Source: Rhyzopertha dominica (lineage: Eukaryota; Arthropoda; Insecta; Coleoptera; Bostrichidae). Taken from it: 64,000 bases of DNA. The stretch is taken from positions 6,386,001-6,450,000 of the forward strand of contig QCXZ01000053.1 in NCBI GenBank assembly GCA_025024175.1, given 5' to 3'. The notes beneath the pieces are model-generated. The model made no database searches. It was given only the letters and a program-made list of their open reading frames with translations, and was not told the DNA's origin. Positions within the stretch are counted from its first letter, which is position 1. Each line of letters opens with the position of its first letter. Below, piece by piece: positions 21,792-36,600 of this stretch. The translations under genes were made by a program, and so were the position numbers.

Positions 21792-22994
21792 GCACTGCAC
21801 ACAAAACACGCATATACACGGCATTAGAAAATTTGAAAGAATTTCGTACACTTTGCCAATAACTGAATGGTAAAATATGTTGCGTCGTAGATAAATACAT
21901 AGCACCGCGTTTTATTATCGTGTTGCTGTTTCTTGCAATCCACCTTATTTATACAATGAAAGCACATTCAGAACGAACGTCCATAATGTTAATATACGAC
22001 GCAAGGATGCTCTTAGTACTTCGCGTCACAGTACTAGTCTCTATTGGCGATCCTCCTCATTTAATGTTGTGTCTGTCCATTCCTGGTCTTCGTAGAATGC
22101 TACGAGAACACTCAAAGAAGAACTACAGATAGTAGTCTCCCCCGATTAGCAGCTATCTCTCGACATATACTTTTGCAATATGTGTTCACTTTCTTTTGTA
22201 TTCTTTTTACTACTAATTTGTTTATTTTTTTACATGTACGTGCGTTGATATGTTAAAGCTGATTTTTTGTTCTTTTATGTAACGAGGTATTACTTACATA
22301 CATTTATTCATACTAGAGTGCTAATTACNATTGTGATTGTTTGTTGCATAATAAAGGTGCGAGTGGAAGATCATACTGCATACTTGTACAGATTTTTTAC
22401 GTGNGCTGACGCTCGCACACATGTGGAAGTGTATAAAACTTATGAGTCCAGCTTAAGTACCGCATAATAGATGGGCGGTTTTTGAAAAACTCCCCGAGAG
22501 CCCTTCCGGGTCTATTCTACATCGGTTCTATAGCCTATTCAACGAGCCGGTTGCTCTTGCCAACGCTTCACAGACCGTTTCGTTTCGACGGATACCGTAA
22601 ATCACTATCATCCCTTTATGTACTTTTTTGCAAACGTTACGTCGTTTGGTCTAATGCAAAATATATGTTTCCGACCTCTTGTCGTTAGTTTAATCTTTGT
22701 AACTAGGCGAAATAAAGTATCAACCGCGAAAGCGACACGGATGGGGCTTCGCCGTGCCACTAATTAAAAAGTGCAAGCTTGAGGAGCTTCCGATCCAAAT
22801 TTAAATTGGGGCATAAATTTTGGTGGAGGCGTTCGAAGATTACACAAAAGCTGTATTTGAAATATAGGCTAAATGTCATAATAACACTATAATTAATGAC
22901 AAATTTTTGACTATATATAAAATGTTTATGTTTGCGTTTTTTACGGAATATTTAATATCATATACCAGCTGTCACTATAAACTCATATTCAGGG
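21792..22994. other. Intergenic, no supported gene
   Basis: No recognisable coding sequence or complete repeat. The patch at 22480-22760 is less AT-rich but its short frames match nothing I know. Confidence 0.5.
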
Positions 22995-24790
22995 TGATCT
23001 GTAAACTCAATGCCAAACGTCAATAGATGAATAATAATGATATTCTAAGTCAAAAATGTTTTATGAACATATGCCCGTTTTCTTTAGTTTAGATGTTATA
23101 AGCATTTTAATTATGTACATTTATATAATTTGACTAAAATATTTTTAGTGAAAATCTAAATATAAATTATAAGACCTGCTCAAAATAACCACCTGCCGCT
23201 TCACATCTTCGAACCAAAGACCGTGTTATGCGCTGTACAAATTTTGAAACATCTCTTGTTACACGGCTTGCATTTATTATTCTTTGTATTAATTGCTCGC
23301 GATTGGTAGTCTAATACCTAATAAACCAGTTGCTTCATATGACCCCACAGATAAAAAAAAATCTATGAGACAATGGTTTACAAGTATTACCTGAAGCCTG
23401 AAGCTGTCGTAAATAACAGACGGGTTCGGCACGTTCCACTGTTTTGCAGCGGAGTATGGACCGTATCCAAAAATTGTGTTTAGGTTTTTTTAGAATTTTT
23501 TCCGTACACATAAATCAATGAGCATTATTTGGTATTATTATTTGAACTACAAATATTTCTCATCTAATAGCTTTTAATGTATGACTAAATCGTATTCTTT
23601 CCTAATTTAATGAGTAGTATCTATTTTTATAATCATGAATGCTAAACATTCCAATTTCAGTGCGGCAGCCCATACTTTCTAATTTTTGATCGCGGTGTGC
23701 AATCGTCCTCTGCCCTGCTTCTTCACAGGTTAAAATTTTCTTTTAATCCGGAGGGTCATAAACGTAGTTTCTACCTGTATGTATTTTTGGAAATAAGAAG
23801 AAATCGGAACTATTCTACTCCTAGTATAAACGGTATTTAAAGCATATGTGTTTACTAATATTTTAAAGTTTTACAGCATATAAGCGTACCAAGTGAAATA
23901 TTTTTTACTTATTCAGTCATACCTACATATATGCTTACATTTAGCCACTTATTAAGAGGCGTTTTGTGACAAATACATTTCATAGGTCAACTGGTCAAAC
24001 AGATTATTGCTGAGTACCTCCGAAACAATTAAATATGTATATTCTTATTACTAGGATCTGTCGCGGCATATACCCGAGTGCTTAATATCCTAATTGTGAC
24101 TCTTGTAATTTGCTTATTAAAAGCTGTAATGAACATAATCGATACCGTATATAAATTTTACTGTGCACTATTGTAAATTTTTTCTAACAAATGTAAATAA
24201 TTTTCTACCTACTAATTTGTATGTTTTTATATTAAATTTGTATAAATTTGTTATGACATGCAAAGGCTTTTATTTTATACATCGGAAAATTTAAAGCCAA
24301 TAAAGTATCACACAAAATTAGATCGCGGGTCGGGCCAGTTAGCATCAGGTCTGCATTAAATAAAATTTGTCATATTGCAAAAGCTTCTAGGTTTTATTGA
24401 TTGCTAAATTATCATAACCAACAAATTTCAAAAATTTATAGTGGAAAAGTTAAAATTTTATCCAACAAGATTTTTTTGAATACCACCCANTTAGGAACTT
24501 TGAAGCGTGCCACTAATCCCAATAGTTTAGGACGGCCGACCATAAGGTTGTAAAATCCCGCATTTACAATACAATGGTTTACGACGGCCGACCATCAATT
24601 TGTAAAACCCTCTGCATAAGTCAGTCTCATAGATCGTTGCTTGATACTTTAATTAATTGCATAAAATTTTTAACATAAATAATGTAAATGCTTATAACTT
24701 CTAAACTAAAAAAAATGACATGCTCATATAACATTTTTTACTTAGAATATCATCATTATTCATCTTTTCAAAATAGCAAAATAGCATTTC
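22995..24790. mobile_element. Inverted-repeat element with remnant mariner-like transposase
   Basis: 23025-23115 and 24665-24775 are imperfect inverted copies (gatgaataat, gatattctaag, tttagtttaga and gttataagcattt are shared). The left outer end begins near agggtgatctg (~22993), and the matching outer right end is missing. A decayed transposase C-terminus lies inside. A small duplicated block (acggccgaccat) occurs at 24530 and 24582. Confidence 0.6.
23165..23480 (-). pseudogene. Mariner-like transposase C-terminal remnant
   Basis: Minus-strand frames read DFFFYLWGHMKQLV, then QLIQRIINASRVTRDVSKFV and RRCEAAGGYFEQ. This is the order of the last ~80 residues of the same transposase family found at 46067 (LDFFLWEMVKEQVYQ, then NKIRDACRSITPEML). 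Frames are broken and everything upstream is lost. Confidence 0.65.
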
Positions 24791-27080
24791 CTATTCGAGA
24801 GGAAATACGTTTTAATCATCAGGTAGGTATTACTTTATCGTAGTCGGAACAAAAAGTTTAAAGAGTGGTACTAAAAACTATTGGTAATATCTAATGGTTA
24901 AGTGTTTTCAGTTTGTATTGCGAAAAATTTTAAATAATAGAAGCTTATAACTTGAGATTTATTAATTGGGTAAGAAGTAATTACTGATAAAAACAGGAAT
25001 ATTAATTTTATAAGTATACCTAAATGTTTTAATAGGCGCTTCTTCTGGCATCCTTATTGTAATTAAAATTTAGGTCAAAGAAAAACTAAAACACTTAACA
25101 CTAAAGCTTGATGAAAAATAACGAAATTAAACAATTTATATATAAGCAGATTTGCCATATTACTGAACGTCAAGAGCAAATAATAATTTACCGTGCCATA
25201 AAATCATTCTATTTTGGTTTAGTAATTATTTCGCTAAACAGAATGTTTAATTAACTGACAAATCGGCGTTAAAACCTGCATGCCCTTTTAAGTACGCGAA
25301 TTATCGGCTTTTCATTAGTTTTACAAACGTTGTTTGTTATAACACGTAGACACAATTAGTTAAAATAATAATGAAACAAAGCAAACGCTTCGAAAACAAC
25401 ATAGTCAAGTTACATAGCATGTACTCGTAAATCAATTATACATTTTATTCATATACGTATACTCATATATATAGGCAATATAATAACGATATGAACTTCG
25501 ACTAATAAATCAGCGAGTCTTCCTCTAGAAAAAACCGTTTTGAGATTTGAGAAATGGGAAAGCTGAAAGCGTTCTCTAACTATTTAGGATTCGTTTCAAT
25601 AACAAAAATAGATGATATAGTCAAAAAATCCTTACACGAGTATGACAAACAATAAAGGCAGCTTATAAAAATAAATAAAATACAAAATGACTATTACAAA
25701 ATTAAGACAAGAATGTACAACTGGAGTTTGCTACTGGCAGAGTTTCTTGGCGCCTGATTTTTCTCCTTTGTCGCAACATTTAAAAGAACTCCCTTTATTT
25801 ACTGTTAGGGTATCTCTTCCTTGATGATGAGCGGGGGAGTCATTCTCATTTGCAACCCTTGAAACTGATTCGATTCATATTTTGTTTTTTTTACTTCTTA
25901 CAGTAGTAGTTAGTAGGGTAGTGATTTATTTTAAATTTTACATAAGTATTACCCAACTTTTAATTTGTAAGTTAGTAATAAGATGTAAATATTTTCCATT
26001 TTCATAAATTTTTTCTAATTAACCACTAACATACTGCTATAGGAGGGACCTACACCGCATAAAACGATGTATTTAACCCACAGCGCTCGCCGCATTTCTT
26101 GTGTCAATCTCTAACTATAAACGAACAAAAACAAAGTCACTAAAATTTCATAATACAAAAAATAAAGTACCATAAAGAGTTACAAATACAAAAACAAATA
26201 GTCAATATTCGTTTGGTTGGTTGTATGTAAATGCAACAGACACAAGTAACTAAATTCGGGCCCATACAGTACAAAATATGAATCATATTTAATGTTAATA
26301 TGAAAAAATATGTGCAGTGTAATGCAAAATATACAATACAAGCAACAACTGCTGTTTCACACCACAACAACAATTAAAGAAGCCCTGACACCGCAACCAG
26401 GGGAATTACAACGTCAGCTTTTGTTCTCGGAAGCCCCAACTTTATTTTTCGTATTCTAGTGGCATACAAGTGAGGCAGGCAATAATTGCAGTGTAGATGA
26501 CGCTACGAGCGGAATGAGAATGACACTGATTTCCAAACTGCGAAATTATCTCGTTTCTCTTGGAAATTAGGCTTTGTCCTTCTAAGCCGACACTTTGGGA
26601 GTAGATAACCTTGATGGCGCAATTACCTGACTTAACTAAAAGCAAAATACGAGGCATATTCGTAAAGTAAGAGCCGTTTGTGTATATTTAAATATTGAAG
26701 GGTCAAAACAATTGATTATCTGCGAAGTTTTGATTCAGTTGTCGTTTGCTAGTTAGCGAATACTGTCAACAATGTCCGCGATAACCGTTTATCACGCCAG
26801 TTGCGAATTGCGACCAGTAATTCGTTTTTTTTTTTGTGTTTAAAAGGTTCCTCAGTTGCCTTGTTTATAGACCAGCTGTAATAAGCTGTAAGAACGGACT
26901 GGGTCAAAAGCTTCGATCTAATCGACGATTCACGGTTAGTGTTACTTGTTGAACGCACCACCATTTATTCAAAAGTATCACAGAAAAGCTTGGGTATCAC
27001 AATCAAAAAAGCTTGCGTACCGGCACAGAGCAAAGAATGTTAAGTGAACGGGCGTTTTCGACAAGATAACACTGAGCATC
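24791..27080. other. Intergenic AT-rich, no supported gene
   Basis: Long AT-rich stretch. The short minus frames at 26140-26964 show no domain, no consistent splice sites and no repeat match elsewhere in the window. Confidence 0.5.
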
Positions 27081-27084
27081 AGAT

Positions 27085-27330
27085 AATTCAATGGAACACC
27101 ATACTTATGATGTTATAATCTGCATTTTTAATGAATGTATCCCAAAAACCTTTGCTATTAAAAAAAGAAAGTTTCATTTCTGGGTTAACAGAGACGTAAT
27201 ACGCGACCTTAGATATAAACCACTTCTTTGGAAAGAAAATTTCGTAACGCTGGAACCTATAATACTTTTAAGTCTTTGAGGTTTTTGAAGTTTAAAAATA
27301 ATATTGGCTTTTTCACTCGAGCTACATTAC
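27085..27330 (+). pseudogene. Non-LTR retroelement fragment (linker between endonuclease and RT)
   Basis: The frame reads IICIFNECIPKTFAIKKRKF and then FWVNRDVIRDLRYKPLLWKE. The pattern of a P-K core, then W-x-N/T-x-x-x-I-x-x-L-R-x-K-x-x-L-x-K, is the usual connector downstream of the endonuclease in CR1/jockey-type elements (compare PWLTDNLKFLMLLRNKAF in the CR1-like ORF2 here). Nothing else of the element is recognisable. Confidence 0.5.
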
Positions 27331-27717
27331 GCGTGTGCAATATAATATAAATGCAGACCTTAAGATGTTTGATATCACTATATGAAACGCCTCTACGGGA
27401 AGGAGACGTACAACCCCATGGAGAAGGTCTTTCTGAGGAAGCGGGTCCATTTTACCCGCTGCAAAAGTTCCAACACGAATTGTGCTATTATACTAAATAG
27501 CGGGGAGCCCATCGCGCAGCCATATATTAACTTNTATAGTATGTGTCTTTATATTGGAAATTATGTATTTGTGNCNTCTTTAAACTTTGTTCATGTTAGG
27601 TTAGTGCAGAAAGATACAGAATCCCATTTTGATTCTGTAATTTCAATGGACTGTTAGTGTATAATGGACGTACCTACTACGTCGAGTTATACAATTTGTT
27701 ATTTTCCGGAAAGTTGT

Positions 27718-28390
27718 TTTCATGAGCGTACTCTGGACCCTTAAAGTTTCCCATATATTTAGCTGGTTCATTATGTCTGTACACCTAAAAATTGTCTTAT
27801 TTACAAAATATTTCACAATTTTCATCCAGAACTCATATTTGACACTTGCAAATGACCTCTAACAAGTCAAATAGTTTCCAAGCTTAATCGATGCCATGCG
27901 TGTTTTGAAGCTGTAACTGCAACATTCTTATTGTTACGAATCGTTGTCTTAGGGCGGATATAGCTTTAAAAGACTATCTTGGTCAGGATGAGTCATAACA
28001 CGATTTCTGCTTAGTTCAGCTCTTCTACCTTTTCTTACAAAGATTGTTCAACTAACTACTGTTATATAGAATCACATCAGAATCTGTCATATATTCGGTG
28101 ATAAATCTAACTTTTGTACCAAATTTCTAAATTCACGTTATATTTTAATAATTAATAAAAAAAACAAAAAGAACTAAAAATGTATCCGAAGTCACGTTTA
28201 TGTAAGTCAGTTTATTTAATATAAATTTTAGGAATCCAGTAAAAGCATTATCAGCACGAATTAAAACCTGGTGTGTTGTTAAAAATGCAATTAAAGTAGT
28301 CGGTTAATATTTGAGAGCAATGCACTGGCGATCTAAGAAGGTTGGCTTGACGCATAATGCTGAGGCATTTGTCATTCTGAGTTCTAATAA
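27718..28390 (+). repeat. Dispersed repeat family R1, copy A
   Basis: Opens catgagcgtac, then tttagctggttcatta, cacaattttcatccagaac and aggaatccagtaaaagcat, and ends agcaatgcactggcgatcta and gctgaggcatttgtcattct. All of these occur in the same order at 62126-62620. About 320 bp between 27845 and 28165 are unique to this copy, either an insertion here or a deletion in the other. Confidence 0.8.
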
Positions 28391-28394
28391 TGTT

Positions 28395-31300
28395 AGTTAT
28401 CCATCGAATCTCTTTCCCTGGGGAGTAAAAATTACTACATTTGTATCTTTAGCACCTATACATATGAACTCCCAGCTTAAATTTCTAAAGCTTCTGGTGT
28501 GACAAGTTGAAACTGTACTAAAAGCGCATCGGTTAATGCATTTGTCTTTGATATGTGTTAATTCTGAATCAGAAATCGTGCTCCTATTAGTAAAAAGTGA
28601 ATTTTATGTTCCTTTGGTACTTCTTATATCATTATACATTATGTGGATCACGGATCTTTATTCTCCCAAATAAAATGTATCAACTCATTTTGTGTTAAAC
28701 GCGAGAGCGATGCAACTGAATGCGCCTCACCTAAATGAGTTCATCAATAACGGAATTAGTAATAAAGGGGCGTTGTATGAGCAGTATACATAGTAAACAT
28801 ATAAATAATTTGGGTCTTTATTTCACAGAAGATGTTTTAAGTCGCCTTGCAGAAAATCCACGATGATTATTCATGGAATAAATACTACCTATATCTTATA
28901 AACATTTATTATTTCTATTTATGTTGAATTATACTCTACAGGACGATCCTGCTTTGCCCCTCCTTAGACCAAAAGTTGGGTACGCCCTTGGATGTTTTAA
29001 AAGAAAAATTTTTTTTTCTGTAAGTTCTGAACGCTTTATTTTTAAAGTATATACTAAATATTTTGTCATCTTATATGCAACTATAGGTAAAAAATATAAT
29101 TTTTGAGTGTTCCTTAATATTTTCTCTGTTTTTTTATAAACTTTAATGTTTGATGAAAGGTTTTATGTGGAAGTCTCTTATTATAATTGTCGAAAATCTT
29201 ACATAAAAACTGGTGTTTCGCTCGGTCTTTGGTTATTTGTAACTTGAAAATAAGAAGCTTCCGCTTCCAGAATGTCGTCCATTAAACAGTAAAATGCAAA
29301 ATTCCCTACAATAATTGCATTTTACATCTCAACGACATAACATAACGCAAACAAAAATAAAAGCTTTTTTTACCCCTTTTCAATTGCGAACCATTTCATA
29401 ACACACTTTTCCACTTCTCAGGGAATGAAAAGATTCGTAAACTAATTTATCCCGGACAAAAACGCGGACAGCTGCAAATGCCACGTCGCCGTGTGGTTTT
29501 TTGAGGTACTTACAACGGCAAGAAAGTCAAAAGCACTGCTGAGTGGAATGGACTAAAGCAATAAATTTCACGTACCATTGAGGTCACTTCCGTCGTACAC
29601 ATTTACTGCTAGAGGGTGCAAAAAGGGCCACACTACTAGGAGGCATGCACGTGAGTGGGAAACAAACAAAGGCCCGAATAATATTAACGTAAATAGGTGG
29701 AAAATTATGGAACTATGTGATATAAAAATGACGAACACATCTATATAATTTCAAAAAAATAGCTAAATTTATGCATATATGTAAAATTATACGCCTGATT
29801 TAAATTTTTTAATTATTACGCGTAGCTACTGCCACAGATGTATTTGTTGGGTTGTTTTATATGGAGTCGTTAATTTCGTCAAAATGGGTTCAAAAACACT
29901 TTATATTAAAAGTTTATATTAAATACCGTTCCTATCACATAATCAACCTTTTATATATTTCACCACAAAATGACAAAATGAAATTAGTGTTTATATTATT
30001 ACAGTGGCAAAGAATACCGTTTTTTCTTTATTCCTTTTTAACCACACAAATAACTGCAATTTTTTGAATACCAGAATAGTATCTAAATCCTTTTAAATTA
30101 AAAAGTAATTAATTATTAAGCAAAATTTCCCAAAAGAAGCAGTGTATAAATTATAGACCTGTATATAGTATAGGAGATGACAAAGATCGTTATCCTTAGT
30201 AGAGTTACCCGTAGACCCAATCAAATGGTTGACGATTCGATGAGTAAATAACTAAATATGTCTCTTCTAATGGTAATATTTCACAGGAAACAAATACTAG
30301 AAATATTCAAAAGAGTATTGACAACATAAAATATGAATATCTAATTTCATATTTTTTTTAATTTTTAATTTTATTAAATTGCGATCAAGCCTTATATGGT
30401 TCAAGTGGTTAAGCAGTATTGAAGAAAATTGCTGAAAGGTCGAGTTTAGCTCTAGATTGTAAAGTCAAATATTACAAAAATGCCACCTTTCACAGAATAA
30501 CAAAACTATTTACTAAAAAAAGACACTGACAAGGACATTATATTGATGAATTCGAGTATTTCTATAAAAAAATTACTAAACAGAGTAATATTGTACTTTT
30601 CAACGATGTTGATTGTTATTATACAAATTATTTAAATTAATGCAAGAAAAACCAAGTTCAAGTTATTTTAAAGCTACAAACACACAGTTCCTTAATTGTA
30701 TACAAGTTTCTTTTTGAAATGTGTTTACGTCCCTTAGGAGCAATTTAATTTAATATTTAAGCGTGAATTACAAAAATAAAACTTAAAAATAAGCACCATC
30801 TATGGGGAGCAGCATAAACTGGCACCAAAGACCACTTTTAAGACAAAATGCAGCCAATGCCAATGGTTATTATCACTTTTTCAGGACCAGTAAGATATTT
30901 CAAAATAAATCTTTGCATTTTGATATGTATCCCACAATCAAGATATTTACTTTCAGAATTATTAAAATGAGAAATGTATCTGAACAAAAAATGATTAATA
31001 TTACTATTATTTTATTCATAATACTTCTTGAGTCCTCATTCCAAAGAATATCTTATAAATAAATTACTATAATGTAAAACATGTTGCGAACAGTATTTTT
31101 GATATTTAACTGTAACTAAGTAAGTTCCAATATTCAAATTTTGTACATTTTAAAATGAAATTCCGTAAATATTAGCATTATTTTATATTTATTTTGCCAA
31201 ATTAGGTTAATAAAAAAATGCTATACGTTTACCCATAAATTATGACTGCCAAAAAAATTAAATAGGTATCAAAGAGTAGCCTCCTTTACCATGTTGTGTG

Positions 31301-31800
31301 CAGAGTAATTTAAAACTTAAAAAAATCTCACCAAGTGATGGTCCTACTTTTGTATATGTAATAAAATATATTTACTTTGTAATCAAAAATAAGCTTTGAA
31401 ATGTTTCTTAGCCTAGTATTTTTGTTGGATTGTAAGCAAGTTAAAAGCTCTACCTTACATAATATACATATATATTATTTGAGCAATATTTACCCACAAT
31501 TTTATTAGACACTTACTTGCTAAATACTGTATTATAGAGTGTAAGCAAAAAAAACTTACACTTTTATGCAAACTGAATGTGTTAAATCATTATCTATCAT
31601 TATTTCATTTCATATAAAAATAATAAAAAATGAATCTAATTTATAACAAAATCTTGAAAGCTAACCCACCTCCATAGTAAGAAAAGGAAATTGTGATTGG
31701 GATTATACTCACAGGTATTTAGGTAAACAAACTAGTTGTTTTACAACACGGGACGAAAGACTAAAGCACAATAACAATAAATACATAAAAATAACTTACA
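28395..31800. other. Intergenic AT-rich, no supported gene
   Basis: 3.4 kb of AT-rich sequence with only short chance frames. I see no repeat copy, RNA gene or coding signal in it. Confidence 0.55.
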
Positions 31801-31806
31801 AAAACA

Positions 31807-31812
31807 TTTATT
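31807..31812 (-). terminator. PolyA signal of RpL37A
   Basis: AATAAA on the minus strand, 18 bp after the stop codon. Confidence 0.75.
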
Positions 31813-31830
31813 ATCTTAAATACAAGATAT

Positions 31831-32431
<601 letters not shown>

Positions 32432-32810
32432 TTTAAGCTTTGTTGGTTCACGTTATCAACGGAGCAAGGAGCAAAAGAACTGTCGAATAAATGTGCGCGC
32501 TACATTACCGACATTCCGACATTGCCGAATACCGGCTTCACGCCAAAAGTGTGCACATGTGAGCACGATAGATGGCACATAAATCAATATATTAACTTGT
32601 CTGCAATAATAATGCCTATTTCTAACAAAGTATTTGCACTGAATGAGACAAATACTTGTTTGTTACAAACAAAATTAATTTTTCCATTATTCAAAAATTA
32701 AATAGTGAACAGGATCACTACACTTTTGTTTGTTTTTCGATACCCGCTAAGAGACGGTTAATCTTTTTTATTAGAAATATACGTATTTATAATCTAAGAA
32801 TATTTATACA

Positions 32811-32970
32811 GGGTGTCCCGCATTATGTGAGCAACCTCTCGGAATCTGAAAACTGGTGTAAAAATAACACTATTTTAGTGTAAAACTTTTTTTTAAATAA
32901 TGCCCGCCTGCTGAGATATTTACTCTTAAACATGCGGGAAAAGAAACACTTTTTCAAAAATATCTCTTAG
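32811..32970 (+). repeat. Dispersed repeat family R2, copy 2
   Basis: Starts acagggtgtcccgcattatg and ends aaatatctcttaga; matches 12411-12573. The cagggtgtccc start is a frequent terminal motif of insect DNA transposons, so this may be one end of a larger element. Confidence 0.8.
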
Positions 32971-33147
32971 ATATAATAATATAAAGACCGTCATAGTCTC
33001 CAGCTTATAATAATATAATATAATATAATTTCATTGATATGATTGATATAATTTCATTTAATTTTGGCTATTATTATTTGAAGTGAAAGCCGTTAAAATG
33101 ATGCGCACCTTTTTTAATAAATTTGGGGGGGAACCCCACATTTTTAC

Positions 33148-33200
33148 CCTTAACTTTAAAACGGTGAAGTAGTTGTTCCAAATATATGTTTTTTTTAATC
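33148..33200. repeat. Inverted arm outside the satellite (left)
   Basis: Contains ttaactttaaaa and aatatatg, then ttttttttaatctt. The reverse complement of 36921-36972 has the same order. Together the two arms enclose the fold-back element and the whole satellite array. Confidence 0.65.
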
Positions 33201-33204
33201 TTTG

Positions 33205-33609
33205 GGCCTTGTAAGCAAAAAAAGATACTCTTTGTTCGTGCGGCTAAAATTGACCTGTTTTTGATGTTACTGTCACAGCTGTCACATTCAAAATTTAACG
33301 ATATTTTACATTATTTGTAACAAAAATTATGAAATAATAATAATGGAATATTCATATAAATGACGCATACTCAATTATATAAATATTCCATTACTATTAT
33401 ATCAAAATTTTTACAAATTTTTGTCAAAGTGTCAATATAACAAGTGACATCTAACACAGTATTAATATTTATCGGGGCCAATTTGATAAGAACAATTGAT
33501 TTAGTTAAGCAGTGAAAGTGTGAATCCTAATATTCAACTGCTATTTTCTCGGAAAGGATCAATTTTAGCCGCATGAACAAGGAGTACCTTTTTTGTTTAC
33601 AAGGCCTTG
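33205..33609. mobile_element. Fold-back (long palindromic) element
   Basis: Left gggccttgtaagcaaaaaaa matches the complement of the right end (ggccttgtaaacaaaaaagg). Both arms continue with cggctaaaattga. The centre is near 33366, where taatggaatatt(c/t)atataa faces its complement. The right arm carries ~80 bp extra. It has the structure of a fold-back MITE. The satellite array begins at its right edge. Confidence 0.75.
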
Positions 33610-36600
33610 TATACTTGTATTCAGCGAATCGGAGACGAAAAAATTTTAAGGTCAAAAAGAACAAAGAGATGTTTTGTGATTTTCGACAAAAAATAGATTT
33701 AGCTCAAAATCGACGTACAGATGTATTTTGAACTGCAGAATTCAAAAATGTGCTCTAAAATGAGCTAGGACTGCGGGCGGCCTAAATAAGGACACTTTCC
33801 GAGCGAACCGTTGTAGCTAGCGACCAACTGAGGCCATTCCGAAATTCAGGAGGTCCAAATCAGTAAGTATACTTGTATTCATCTGAATCGGAGACGAAAA
33901 AATTTTAAGGTCAAAAAAGAACAGCCTTGGACGTTTTGTGATTTTTGACAAAAAATAGATTTAGCTCAAAATCGACGTACAGATGTATTTTGAACTGCAG
34001 ATTTCAAAAATGTGCTCTAAAATGAGCTAGGACTGCGGGCGGCCTAAATAAGGACACTTTCCGAGCGAACCGTTGTAGCTAGCGACCAACTGAGACCATT
34101 CCGAAATTCAGGAGGTCCAAATCAGTAAGTATACTTATATTCAGCAGAATCGGAGACGCAAAAATTTTAAGGTCAAAAAACAAAGGGGTTAGCCNCGGAC
34201 GTTTTGTGATTTTTTAACAAAAAAAATAGATTTAGCTCAAAATCGACGTGCATATGTATTTTGAACTGCAGAATTCAAAAAATGTGCTCTAAAATGAGCT
34301 AGGATGTAGGGCGGCCTAAATAAGGACACTTTCCGAGCGAACCGTTGTAGCAAGCGACCAACTGAGGCCATTCCGAAATTCAGGAGGTCCAAATCAGTAA
34401 GTATACTTGTATTCATCTGAATCGGAGACGAAAAAATTTTAAGGTCAAAAAAGAACAGCCTTGGACGTTTTGTGATTTTTGACAAAAAATAGATTTAGCT
34501 CAAAATCGACGTACAGATGTATTTTGAACTGCAGATTTCAAAAATGTGCTCTAAAATGAGCTAGGACTGCGGGCGGCCTAAATAAGGACACTTTCCGAGC
34601 GAACCGTTGTAGCTAGCGACCAACTGAGACCATTCCGAAATTCAGGAGGTCCAAATCAGTAAGTATACTTATATTCAGCTGAATCGGAGACGGAAAAATT
34701 TTAAGGTCAAAAAACAAAGGGGTTAGCCTCGGACGTTTTGTGATTTTTTAACAAAAAAATAGATTTAGCTCAAAATCGACGTGCATATGTATTTTGAACT
34801 GCAGAATTAAAAAAATGTGCTCTAAAATGAGCTAGGATGTAGGGCGGCCTAAATAAGGACACTTTCCGAGCGAACCGTTGTAGCAAGCGACCAACTGAGG
34901 TCATTCCGAAATTCAGGAGGTCCAAATCAGTAAGTATACTTGTATTTATCTGAATCGGAGACGAAAAAATATTAAGGTCAAAAAAGAACAAAGGGGTTAG
35001 CCTTGGACGTTTTGTGATTTTTGACAAAAAATAGATTTAGCTCAAAATCGACTTACAGATGTATTTTGAACTGTAGATTTCAAAAATGTGCTCTAAAATG
35101 AGCTAGAACTGCGGGCGGCCTAAATAAGGACACTTTCCGAGCGAACCGTTGTAGCTAGCGACCAACTGAGGCCATTCCGAAATTCAGGAGGTCCAAATCA
35201 GTAAGTATACTTGTATTCAGCTGAATCGGAGACGAAAAAATTTTAAGGTCAAAAAAGAACAAAGGGGTTGTTAGCCTCGGACGTTTTGTGATTTTTGACA
35301 AAAAATAGATTTAGTTCAAAATCGACGTACAGATGTATTTTGAACTGCAGATTTCAAAAGTTTGCTCTATAATGAGCTAGAACTGCGGGCGGCCTAAATA
35401 AGGACACTTTCCGAGCGAACCGTTGTAGCTAGCGACCAAATGAGGCCATTCCGAAATTCAGGAGGTCCAAATCAGTAAGTATACTCGTATTCAGCTGAAT
35501 CGGAGACGAAAAAATTTTAAGGTCAAAAAAGAACAAAGGGGTTGTTAGCCTCGGACGTTTTGTGATTTTTGACAAAAAATAGATTTAGTTCAAAATCGAC
35601 GTACAGATGTATTTTGAACTGCAGATTTCAAAAGTTTGCTCTATAATGAGCTAGAACTGCGGGNGGCCTAAATAAGNACACTTNCCGAGCGAACCGTTGT
35701 AGCTAGCGACCAACTGAAACCATTCCGAAATTCAGGAGGACCAAATCAGTAAGTATACTTGTATTCAGCTGAATTAGAGACGAAAAAATTTTAAGGTCAA
35801 AAAAGATCAAAGAGACGTTTTGTGATTTTTGACAAAAATAAATTTAGCTCAAAATCGAAGTACAGATGTATTTTGAACCGCAGATTTCAAAAATTTGCTC
35901 TATAATGGGCTAGGACTGCGGGCGGCCTAAATAAGGACACTTTCCGAGCGAACCGTTGTAGCTAGAGACCAACTGAGGCCATTCCGAAATTCAGGAGGTC
36001 CAAATCAGTAAGCATACTTGTATTCAGCTGAATCGGAGACGAAAAAATTTTAAGGTCAAAAAACAACAAAGGGCCTTGGATGTTTTGTGATTTTTGACAA
36101 AAAATAGATTTAGCTCAAAATCGACGTACATATGTATTTTGAACTGCAGAATTCAAAAATGTGCTCTAAAATGAGCTAGGACTGCGGGCGGCCTAAATAA
36201 AGACACTTTTCGAGCGAACCGTTGTAGCTAGAGACCAACTGAGGCCATTCCGAAATTCAGGAGGTCCAAATCAGTAGGTATACTTGTATTCAGCTAAATC
36301 GGAGACGAAAAAATTTTAAGGTCAAAAAAGAACAAAGGGGTTAGCCTCGGATGTTTTGTGATTTTTGACAAAAAATAGATTTAGTTCAAAATCGACGTAC
36401 AGATGTATTTTGAACTGCAGATTTCAAAAGTTTGCTCTATAATGAGCTAGGACTGCGGGCGGCCTAAATAAGGACACTTTCTGAGCGAACCGTTGTAGCT
36501 AGCGACCAACTGAAACCATTCCGAAATTCAGGAGGACCAAATCAGTAAGTATACTTGTATTCAGCTGAATTAGAGACGAAACAATTTTAAGGTCAAAAAA

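Noticed and set aside
34237..35027. Two similar ~82-85 codon minus frames as a duplicated gene
   Set aside because: They are the same reading of successive satellite monomers and are broken in the others.
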